DNA of 64,000 bases. It comes from Sepioteuthis lessoniana. Lineage: Eukaryota; Mollusca; Cephalopoda; Myopsida; Loliginidae. Each line of letters opens with the position of its first letter. The first letter of the stretch is position 1. The notes beneath the pieces are model-generated. The model was not told the origin of the DNA and did no database searches. It was given only the letters and a program-made list of their open reading frames with translations. Location of the stretch: assembly GCA_963585895.1 (NCBI GenBank), contig OY757921.1:55444081-55508080 (forward strand), in the 5' to 3' direction. This document shows positions 53,766 through 64,000 of this stretch, piece after piece. The translations under genes were made by a program, and so were the position numbers.

Positions 53766-55176
53766 GTAGTAAAACTGCAAGGTTTTGCAACTGTCAACGA
53801 TTGAACATATGACAGAAAAAAAGAAGTTAAAGCTTTCTGAAGGATTTACCATAATTCACTTCTCCTATGTAGTTAAAAGTAAATCAAATGCCCCGATCAT
53901 TATAAAAATCCCATTAGTAATACACCCATTCTCCGCCCGTCTATGAGTGTTCTTGTTTTGTTATTACATTAAGTAAGAAAAATGTTTTACGTCATTGTTA
54001 GTTTTAGCATGCATAATGTTTCTTCAATTGTTACTTGTGCACATGTATCTTGTGATGAAAACAGGTATTCGTGAATATCGTACGACAGTTATATTCACTG
54101 TTAGTGCACGCATACTTTTTATGATGAACACTTTGATTTTGAAAGTACATTTTTTAACAATATTTAACATGTTCATTGCGGCATGAACATGCTAACATTT
54201 AAAATGCAATAAGTTTACTCTTAAAATCAAATTCAAGTTCATACATATTTAAATGATAAACAATATGCCATGTTTTTTCTACACATTGTATTGTCTAAAA
54301 GCATAAAATCCATAAATACTTGATTTTTTTAAATGAGTTTAATGTTCACATGTGTGGGTATATATTTTTATTACAAAAATATAATTTGCAATTTTACTTT
54401 ACAAGATTACAAGTTTTATTGTAGGATTTTTTAAAATATCAAGAATCACACAGCAAACATAGCTAAATGCATCCTTTTTTACAATTTTTCTATTGTGTTA
54501 TTTCACCTTATGATAATTTCTGTTATTTTCACTTTTAGATCAAATGAACATAGTCTTATGATGCATTTCCAATGCAGCGATACACTTTTTTAAAATCTTT
54601 CCTTACAAGTTGTTTTACCTATTCTGCTATATGATTGATCGTTTGCAGTAGTAAAACTGCAAGGTTTTGCAACTGTCAACGATTGAACATATGACAGAAA
54701 AAAAGAAGTTAAAGCTTTCTGAAGGATTTACCATAATTCACTTCTCCTATGTAGTTAAAAGTAAATTAAATGCACCGATCATCCCATTAGTAATACACCC
54801 ATTCTCCGCCCGTCTATGAGTGTTCTTGTTTTGTTATTACATTAAGTAAGAAAAATGTTTTACGTCATTGTTAGTTTTAGCATGCGTAATGTTTCTGCAA
54901 TTGTTACTTGTGCACATGTATCTTGTGATGAAAACAGGTATTCGTGAATATCATACGACAGTTATATTCACTGTTAGTGCACGCATACTTTTTATGATGA
55001 ACACTCTGATTTTGAAAGTACATTTTTTAACAATATTTAAAATGTTCATTGCGGCATGAACATGCTAACATTTAAAATGCAATAAGTTTACTCTTAAAAT
55101 CAAAATCAACTTCATACATATTTAAATGATAAACAATATGCCATGTTTTTTCTACACATTGTATTGTCTAAAAGCA
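53766..55176 (+). repeat. 1.4-kb block of the 1755-bp dimer repeat, copy B
   Basis: This is the second copy of 52011-53421. Immediately to its right, agcaattaaatcc (55175) begins the long-range match to 3 kb at offset 52024, so this is also where segment III gives way to segment IV. Confidence 0.85.
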
Positions 55177-58100
55177 ATTAAATCCATAAATACTTGATTT
55201 TTTTAAATGAGTTTAATGTTCACATGTGTGGGTATATATTTTTATTACGAAAATATAATTTGCAATTTTACTTTACCAGATTACAAGTTTTATTGTAGGA
55301 TTTTTTAAAATATCAAGAATCACACAGCAAACATAGCTAAATGCATCCTTTTTCACAATTTTTCTATTGTGTTATTTTACCTTATGATAATTTCTGTTAT
55401 TTTCAGTTTTAGATCAAATGAACATAGTCTTATGATGCATTTCCAATGCACCGATACACTTTTTTAAAATCTTTCCTTACAAGTTGTTTTACCTATTCTG
55501 CTATATGATTGATCGTTTGCAGTAGTAAAACTGCAAGGTTTTTGCAACTGTCAACGATTGAACATATGACAGAAAAAAAGAAGTTAAAGCTTTCTGAAGG
55601 ATTTACCATAATTCACTTCTCCTATGTAGTTAAAAGTAAATCAAATGCCCCGATCATTATAAAAATCCCATTAGTAATACACCCATTCTCCGCCCGTCTA
55701 TGAGTGTTCTTGTTTTGTTATTACATTAAGTAAGAAAAATGTTTTACGTCATTGTTACTTTTAGCATGCGTAATGTTTCTGCAATTGTTACTTGTGCACA
55801 TGTATCTGGTGATGAAAACAGGTATTCGTGAATATCGTACGACAGTTATATTCACTGTTAGTGCACGCATACTTTTTATGATGAACACTCTGATTTTGAA
55901 AGTACATTTTTTAACAATATTTAAAATGTTCATTGCGGCATGAACATGCTAACATTTAAAATGCAATAAGTTTACTCTTAAAATCAAAATCAACTTCATA
56001 CATATTTAAATGATAAACAATATGCCATGTTTTTTCTACACATTGTATTGTCTAAAAGCATAAAATCCATAAATACTTGATTTTTTTAAATGAGTTTAAT
56101 GTTCACATGTGTGGGTATATATTTTTATTACGAAAATATAATTTGCAATTTTACTTTACCAGATTACAAGTTTTATTGTAGGATTTTTTAAAATATCAAG
56201 AATCACACAGCAAACATAGCTAAATGCATCCTTTTTTACAATTTTTCTATTGTGTTATTTTACCTTATGATAATTTCTGTTATTTTCACTTTTAGATCAA
56301 ATGAACATAGTCTTATGATGCATTTCCAATGCAGCGATACACTTTTTTAAAATCTTTCCTTACAAGTTGTTTTACCTATTCTGCTATATGATTGATCCTT
56401 TGCAGTAGTAAAACTGCAAGGTTTTGCAACTGTCAACGATTGAACATATGACAGAAAAAAAGAAGTTAAAGCTTTCTGAAGGATTTACCATAATTCACTT
56501 CTCCTATGTAGTTAAAAGTAAATTAAATGCACAGATCATTATAAAAATCCCATTAGTAATACACCCATTCTCCGCCCGTCTATGAGTGTTCTTGTTTTGT
56601 TATTACATTAAGTAAGAAAAATGTTTTACGTCATTGTTACTTTTAGCATGCGCAATGTTTCTGCAATTGTTACTTGTGCACATGTATCTTGTGATGAAAA
56701 CAGGTATTCGTGAATATCGTACGACAGTTATATTCACTGTTAGTGCACGCATACTTTTTATGATGAACACTCTGATTTTGAAAGTACATTTTTTAACAAT
56801 ATTTAAAATGTTCATTGCGGCATGAACATGCTAACATTTAAAATGCAATAAGTTTACTCTTAAAATCAAAATCAACTTCATACATATTTAAATGATAAAC
56901 AATATGCCATGTTTTTTCTACACATTGTATTGTCTAAAAGCATAAAATACATAAATACTTGATTTTTTTAAATGAGTTTAATGTTCACATGTGTGGGTAT
57001 ATATTTTTATTACGAAAATATAATTTGCAATTTTACTTTACCAGATTACAAGTTTTATTGTAGGATTTTTTAAAATATCAAGAATCACACAGCAAACATA
57101 GCTAAATGCATCCTTTTTCACAATTTTTCTATTGTGTTATTTTACCTTATGATAATTTCTGTTATTTTCACTTTTAGATCAAATGAACATAGTCTTATGA
57201 TGCATTTCCAATGCACCGATACACTTTTTTAAAATCTTTCCTTACAAGTTGTTTTACCTATTCTGCTATATGATTGATCGTTTGCAGTAGTAAAACTGCA
57301 AGGTTTTTGCAACTGTCAACGATTGAACATATGACAGAAAAAAAGAAGTTAAAGCTTTCTGAAGGATTTACCATAATTCACTTCTCCTATGTAGTTAAAA
57401 GTAAATTAAATGCACCGATCATTATAAAAATCCCATTAGTAATACACCCATTCTCCGCTCGTCTATGAGTGTTCTTGTTTTGTTATTACATTAAGTAAGA
57501 AAAATGTTTTACGTCATTGTTACTTTTAGCATGCGTAATGTTTCTGCAATTGTTACTTGTGCACATGTATCTTGTGATGAAAACAGGTATTCGTGAATAT
57601 CGTACGACAGTTATATTCACTGTTAGTGCACGCATACTTTTTATGATGAACACTCTGATTTTGAAAGTACATTTTTTAACAATATTTAAAATGTTCATTG
57701 CGGCATGAACATGCTAACATTTAAAATGCAATAAGTTTACTCTTAAAATCAAAATCAACTTCATACATATTTAAATGATAAACAATATGCCATGTTTTTT
57801 CTACACATTGTATTGTCTAAAAGCATAAAATACATAAATACTTGATTTTTTTAAATGAGTTTAATGTTCACATGTGTGGGTATATATTTTTATTACGAAA
57901 ATATAATTTGCAATTTTACTTTACAAGATTACAAGTTTTATTGTAGGATTTTTTAAAATATCAAGAATCACACAGCAAACATAGCTAAATGCATCCTTTT
58001 TCACAATTTTTCTATTGTGTTATTTTACCTTATGATAATTTCTGTTATTTTCACTTTTAGATCAAATGAACATAGTCTTATGATGCATTTCCAATGCACC

Positions 58101-61100
58101 GATACACTTTTTTAAAATCTTTCCTTACAAGTTGTTTTACCTATTCTGCTATATGATTGATCGTTTGCAGTAGTAAAACTGCAAGGTTTTTGCAACTGTC
58201 AACGATTGAACATATGACAGAAAAAAAGAAGTTAAAGCTTTCTGAAGGATTTACCATAATTCACTTCTCCTATGTAGTTAAAAGTAAATTAAATGCACCG
58301 ATCATTATAAAAATCCCATTAGTAATACACCCATTCTCCGCCCGTCTATGAGTGTTCTTGTTTTGTTATTACATTAAGTAAGAAAAATGTTTTACGTCAT
58401 TGTTACTTTTAGCATGCGTAATGTTTCTGCAATTGTTACTTGTGCACATGTATCTTGTGATGAAAACAGGTATTCGTGAATATCGTACTACAGTTATATT
58501 CACTGTTAGTGCACGCATACTTTTTATGATGAACACTCTGATTTTGAAAGTACATTTTTTAACAATATTTAAAATGTTCATTGCGGCATGAACATGCTAA
58601 CATTTAAAATGCAATAAGTTTACTCTTAAAATCAAAATCAACTTCATACATATTTAAATGATAAACAATATGCCATGTTTTTTCTACACATTGTATTGTC
58701 TAAAAGCATAAAATCCATAAATACTTGATTTTTTTAAATGAGTTTAATGTTCACATGTGTGGGTATATATTTTTATTACGAAAATATAATTTGCAATTTT
58801 ACTTTACCAGATTACAAGTTTTATTGTAGGATTTTTTAAAATATCAAGAATCACACAGCAAACATAGCTAAATGCATCCTTTTTTACAATTTTTCTATTG
58901 TGTTATTTTACCTTATGATAATTTCTGTTATTTTCACTTTTAGATCAAATGAACATAGTCTTATGATGCATTTCCAATGCAGCGATACACTTTTTTAAAA
59001 TCTTTCCTTACAAGTTGTTTTACCTATTCTGCTATATGATTGATCGTTTGCAGTAGTAAAACTGCAAGGTTTTTGCAACTGTCAACGATTGAACATATGA
59101 CAGAAAAAAAGAAGTTAAAGCTTTCTGAAGGATTTACCATAATTCACTTCTCCTATGTAGTTAAAAGTAAATTAAATGCACCGATCATTATAAAAATCCC
59201 ATTAGTAATACACCCATTCTCCGCTCGTCTATGAGTGTTCTTGTTTTGTTATTACATTAAGTAAGAAAAATGTTTTACGTCATTGTTACTTTTAGCATGC
59301 GTAATGTTTCTGCAATTGTTACTTGTGCACATGTATCTTGTGATGAAAACAGGTATTCGTGAATATCGTACGACAGTTATATTCACTGTTAGTGCACGCA
59401 TACTTTTTATGATGAACACTCTGATTTTGAAAGTACATTTTTTAACAATATTTAAAATGTTCATTGCGGCATGAACATGCTAACATTTAAAATGCAATAA
59501 GTTTACTCTTAAAATCAAAATCAACTTCATACATATTTAAATGATAAACAATATGCCATGTTTTTTCTACACATTGTATTGTCTAAAAGCATAAAATACA
59601 TAAATACTTGATTTTTTTAAATGAGTTTAATGTTCACATGTGTGGGTATATATTTTTATTACGAAAATATAATTTGCAATTTTACTTTACCAGATTACAA
59701 GTTTTATTGTAGGATTTTTTAAAATATCAAGAATCACACAGCAAACATAGCTAAATGCATCCTTTTTTACAATTTTTCTATTGTGTTATTTTACCTTATG
59801 ATAATTTCTGTTATTTTCACTTTTAGATCAAATGAACATAGTCTTATGATGCATTTCCAATGCAGCGATACACTTTTTTAAAATCTTTCCTTACAAGTTG
59901 TTTTACCTATTCTGCTATATGATTGATCGTTTGCAGTAGTAAAACTGCAAGGTTTTGCAACTGTCAACGATTGAACATATTACAGAAAAAAAGAAGTTAA
60001 AGCTTTCTGAAGGATTTACCATAATTCACTTCTCCTATGTAGTTAAAAGTAAATTAAATGCACCGATCATTATAAAAATCCCATTAGTAATACACCCATT
60101 CTCCGCCCGTCTATGAGTGTTCTTGTTTTGTTATTACATTAAGTAAGAAAAATGTTTTACGTCATTGTTACTTTTAGCATCCGTAATGTTTCTGCAATTG
60201 TTACTTGTGCACATGTATCTTGTGATGAAAACAGGTATTCGTGAATATCGTACGACAGTTATATTCACTGTTAGTGCACGCATACTTTTTATGATGAACA
60301 CTCTGATTTTGAAAGTACATTTTTTAACAATATTTAAAATGTTCATTGCGGCATGAACATGCTAACATTTAAAATGCAATAAGTTTACTCTTAAAATCAA
60401 AATCAACTTCATACATATTTAAATGATAAACAATATGCCATGTTTTTTCTACACATTGTATTGTCTAAAAGCATAAAATACATAAATACTTGATTTTTTT
60501 AAATGAGTTTAATGTTCACATGTGTGGGTATATATTTTTATTACAAAAATATAATTTGCAATTTTACTTTACAAGATTACAAGTTTTATTGTAGGATTTT
60601 TTAAAATATCAAGAATCACACAGCAAACATAGCTAAATGCATCCTTTTTTACAATTTTTCTATTGTGTTATTTCACCTTATGATAATTTCTGTTATTTTC
60701 ACTTTTAGATCAAATGAACATAGTCTTATGATGCATTTCCAATGCAGCGATACACTTTTTTAAAATCTTTCCTTACAAGTTGTTTTACCTATTCTGCTAT
60801 ATGATTGATCGTTTGCAGTAGTAAAACTGCAAGGTTTTGCAACTGTCAACGATTGAACATATGACAGAAAAAAAGAAGTTAAAGCTTTCTGAAGGATTTA
60901 CCATAATTCACTTCTCCTATGTAGTTAAAAGTAAATTAAATGCACCGATCATTATAAAAATCCCATTAGTAATACACCCATTCTCCGCCCGTCTATGAGT
61001 GTTCTTGTTTTGTTATTACATTAAGTAAGAAAAATGTTTTACGTCATTGTTAGTTTTAGCATGCGTAATGTTTCTGCAATTGTTACTTGTGCACATGTAT

Positions 61101-64000
61101 CTTGTGATGAAAACAGGTATTCGTGAATATCATACGACAGTTATATTCACTGTTAGTGCACGCATACTTTTTATGATGAACACTCTGATTTTGAAAGTAC
61201 ATTTTTTAACAATATTTAAAATGTTCATTGCGGCATGAACATGCTAACATTTAAAATGCAATAAGTTTACTCTTAAAATCAAAATCAACTTCATACATAT
61301 TTAAATGATAAACAATATGCCATGTTTTTTCTACACATTGTATTGTCTAAAAGCAATTAAATCCATAAATACTTGATTTTTTTAAATGAGTTTAATGTTC
61401 ACATGTGTGGGTATATATTTTTATTACGAAAATATAATTTGCAATTTTACTTTACCAGATTACAAGTTTTATTGTAGGATTTTTTAAAATATCAAGAATC
61501 ACACAGCAAACATAGCTAAATGCATCCTTTTTCACAATTTTTCTATTGTGTTATTTTACCTTATGATAATTTCTGTTATTTTCACTTTTAGATCAAATGA
61601 ACATAGTCTTATGATGCATTTCCAATGCACCGATACACTTTTTTAAAATCTTTCCTTACAAGTTGTTTTACCTATTCTGCTATATGATTGATCGTTTGCA
61701 GTAGTAAAACTGCAAGGTTTTTGCAACTGTCAACGATTGAACATATGACAGAAAAAAAGAAGTTAAAGCTTTCTGAAGGATTTACCATAATTCACTTCTC
61801 CTATGTAGTTAAAAGTAAATTAAATGCACCGATCATTATAAAAATCCCATTAGTAATACACCCATTCTCCGCCCGTCTATGAGTGTTCTTGTTTTGTTAT
61901 TACATTAAGTAAGAAAAATGTTTTACGTCATTGTTACTTTTAGCATGCGTAATGTTTCTGCAATTGTTACTTGTGCACATGTATCTTGTGATGAAAACAG
62001 GTATTCGTGAATATCGTACGACAGTTATATTCACTGTTAGTGCACGCATACTTTTTATGATGAACACTCTGATTTTGAAAGTACATTTTTTAACAATATT
62101 TAAAATGTTCATTGCGGCATGAACATGCTAACATTTAAAATGCAATAAGTTTACTCTTAAAATCAAAATCAACTTCATACATATTTAAATGATAAACAAT
62201 ATGCCATGTTTTTTCTCCACATTGTATTGTCTAAAAGCATAAAATCCATAAATACTTGATTTTTTTAAATGAGTTTAATGTTCACATGTGTGGGTATATA
62301 TTTTTATTACGAAAATATAATTTGCAATTATACTTTACCAGATTACAAGTTTTATTGTAGGATTTTTTAAAATATCAAGAATCACACAGCAAACATAGCT
62401 AAATGCATCCTTTTTTACAATTTTTCTATTGTGTTATTTTACCTTATGATAATTTCTGTTATTTTCACTTTTAGATCAAATGAACATAGTCTTATGATGC
62501 ATTTCCAATGCAGCGATACACTTTTTTAAAATCTTTCCTTACAAGTTGTTTTACCTATTCTACTATATGATTGATCGTTTGCAGTAGTAAAACTGCAAGG
62601 TTTTGCAACTGTCAACGATTGAACATATGACAGAAAAAAAGAATTTAAAGCTTTCTGAAGGATTTACCATAATTCACTTCTCCTATGTAGTTAAAAGTAA
62701 ATCAAATGCCCCGATCATTATAAAAATCCCATTAGTAATACACCCATTCTCCGCCCGTCTATGAGTGTTCTTGTTTTGTTATTACATTAAGTAAGAAAAA
62801 TGTTTTACGTCATTGTTACTTTTAGCATGCGTAATGTTTCTGCAATTGTTACTTGTGCACATGTATCTGGTGATGAAAACAGGTATTCGTGAATATCGTA
62901 CGACAGTTATATTCACTGTTAGTGCACGCATACTTTTTATGATGAACACTCTGATTTTGAAAGTACATTTTTTAACAATATTTAAAATGTTCATTGCGGC
63001 ATGAACATGCTAACATTTAAAATGCAATAAGTTTACTCTTAAAATCAAAATCAAGTTCATACATATTTAAATGATAAACAATATGCCATGTTTTTTCTAC
63101 ACATTGTATTGTCTAAAAGCATAAAATCCATAAATACTTGATTTTTTTAAATGAGTTTAATGTTCACATGTGTGGGGGCATATTTTTATTACAAAAATAT
63201 AATTTGCAATTTTACTTTACAAGATTACAAGTTTTATTGTAGGATTTTTTAAAATATCAAGAATCACACAGCAAACATAGCTAAATGCATCCTTTTTTAC
63301 AATTTTTCTATTGTGTTATTTCACCTTATGATAATTTCTGTTATTTTCACTTTTAGATCAAATGAACATAGTCTTATGATGCATTTCCAATGCAGCGATA
63401 CACTTTTTTAAAATCTTTCCTTACAAGTTGTTTTACCTATTCTGCTATATGATTGATCGTTTGCAGTAGTAAAACTGCAAGGTTTTGCAACTGTCAACGA
63501 TTGAACATATGACAGAAAAAAAGAATTTAAAGCTTTCTGAAGGATTTACCATAATTCACTTCTCCTATGTAGTTAAAAGTAAATCAAATGCCCCGATCAT
63601 TATAAAAATCCCATTAGTAATACACCCATTCTCCGCCCGTCTATGAGTGTTCTTGTTTTGTTATTACATTAAGTAAGAAAAATGTTTTACGTCATTGTTA
63701 CTTTTAGCATGCGTAATGTTTCTGCAATTGTTACTTGTGCACATGTATCTTGTGATGAAAACAGGTATTCGTGAATATCGTACGACAGTTATATTCACTG
63801 TTAGTGCACGCATACTTTTTATGATGAACACTCTGATTTTGAAAGTACATTTTTTAACAATATTTAAAATGTTCATTCGGCATGAACATGCTAACATTTT
63901 AAATGCAATAAGTTTACTCTTAAAATCAAAATCAACTTCATACATATTTAAATGATAAACAATATGCAATGTTTTTTCTACACATTGTATTGTCTAAAAG
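54791..64000 (+). repeat. Array segment IV: 882-884 bp monomers
   Basis: Registers 54868-63695. No 9-bp or 13-bp deletion was found after 54782. Nine of the ten monomers from 55752 read gttactttta where most others read gttagtttta. Rare variants match segment I: agcaattaaatcc and ttcagttttag at 55175 and 55406 match 3151 and 3382 (offset 52024), while agcaattaaatcc, ctccacatt and tatctggtga at 61354, 62214 and 62864 match 3151, 4011 and 4661 (offset 58203). The last complete unit has a private ggggcata near 63177 and a 1-bp loss (gttcattcggc near 63876), the latter also seen near 10937. Confidence 0.85.

Larger units (their letters stand above)
32581..54790 (+). repeat. Array segment III: territory of the 9-bp deletion (873/882-bp alternation)
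   Basis: Twelve monomers here lack tataaaaat, so gatcattataaaaatccc becomes gatcatccc. They are at about 32831, 36351, 38106, 42508, 44263, 46900, 47773, 49527, 50400, 51273, 53027 and 54782; only three others exist (993, 6279, 9787). The deletion has a 2-nt 'at' microhomology. In much of the segment 873-bp monomers with tatcatacg alternate with 882-bp monomers carrying gcataatg and tttcttc, giving a 1755-bp dimer rhythm. The variant at 49520 has also lost one base (gcaagatc). Confidence 0.85.
1..64000 (+). repeat. Satellite DNA array, ~882-bp monomer, about 72.5 head-to-tail copies
   Basis: The same sequence recurs every 860-884 bp from end to end, always on the same strand. Register points (first base of the TTG in the shared cattgttag motif): 206, 1079, 1961, 2844, 3728, 4610, 5492, 6365, 7248, 8131, 9000, 9873, 10756, 11624, 12505, 13375, 14244, 15128, 16011, 16893, 17776, 18645, 19529, 20412, 21294, 22177, 23046, 23929, 24798, 25798, 26662, 27539, 28409, 29292, 30294, 31177, 32057, 32917, 33800, 34682, 35564, 36437, 37319, 38192, 39074, 39957, 40839, 41721, 42594, 43476, 44349, 45231, 46113, 46986, 47859, 48741, 49613, 50486, 51359, 52240, 53113, 53995, 54868, 55752, 56634, 57517, 58400, 59283, 60165, 61047, 61931, 62813, 63695. 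Only two spacings, 1000 and 1002 bp, lie outside 860-884. Neighbouring monomers differ at few positions. There is no unique sequence anywhere, so both array ends lie outside the window. I do not recognise the satellite family. Confidence 0.98.

Noticed and set aside
63664-63969. Longer ORFs at the right end (101 codons antisense, 86 codons sense) and near 10725-10962
   Set aside because: Both come from a 1-bp loss in gttcattgcggc that shifts the frame past the usual stop; a by-product in two monomers.
1-64000. CRISPR array, rRNA or tRNA gene cluster, or tandem gene family
   Set aside because: The repeat unit is about 882 bp with no short repeat-spacer pattern, no rRNA or tRNA motifs recognised, and no protein-coding signature.
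1-64000. Tandem transposable elements or LTRs
   Set aside because: I see no terminal inverted repeats, LTR pairs, target-site duplications, integrase, transposase or reverse-transcriptase frames. Origin of the monomer from an old element cannot be excluded without a database search.

Overview
The whole 64-kb window is a single uninterrupted satellite DNA array. One AT-rich monomer of about 882 bp is repeated head-to-tail, always in the same orientation, for about 72.5 copies (73 register points, mean spacing 881.8 bp). Position 1 and position 64000 both fall inside monomers, so the array continues past both edges. I see no unique flanking DNA, no transposon insertion, no inversion, and no gene, tRNA, rRNA or CRISPR array that I can support. 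A hand count over 181-1060 gives 28% G+C. A non-coding, long-monomer, higher-order satellite of this size is a eukaryotic nuclear feature (centromeric, pericentromeric, subtelomeric or heterochromatic). Many of the recurring differences between monomers are CpG to TpG/CpA transitions, which suggests a genome that methylates CpG. The species cannot be named from this sequence.

Layout. Segment I (1 to about 8.6 kb) has mostly 882-884 bp monomers with two 873-bp ones. Segment II (about 8.6-32.6 kb) is marked by a recurrent 13-bp deletion giving monomers of about 869 bp; it also holds an exact five-monomer tandem duplication (period 4401 bp), two monomers stretched to about 1000 bp by a shared internal 118/119-bp duplication, and an island of segment-I-like sequence near 9.3-10.8 kb. 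Segment III (about 32.6-54.8 kb) is marked by a recurrent 9-bp deletion giving 873-bp monomers, often alternating with 882-bp ones, and holds an almost exact seven-monomer duplication (period 6157 bp) plus smaller 2-4 monomer copies. Segment IV (about 54.8-64 kb) returns to 882-884 bp monomers that share rare variants with 3-4.7 kb at the other end of the window.

How it works. The sequence reads as a record of concerted evolution: in-register unequal crossing-over and/or gene conversion copying blocks of 1 to 7 monomers, with small deletions bounded by 1-4 nt microhomology. Short ORFs recur once per monomer on both strands, but they start at TTG, overlap in antisense and vary mainly at amino-acid-changing positions, so I treat them as by-products of a homogeneous repeat. 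The most interesting signals are: mapping the 5-mer and 7-mer crossover intervals to 73 and 47 bp; the coincidence of the 47-bp interval with the breakpoint of the 118-bp duplications; a conserved hairpin inside the 73-bp interval; the near-exclusive territories of the 9-bp and 13-bp deletions, which meet in one monomer at 32.6-32.8 kb; and the CpG decay pattern. All comparisons were made by eye; mismatch counts are those I found, not exhaustive.
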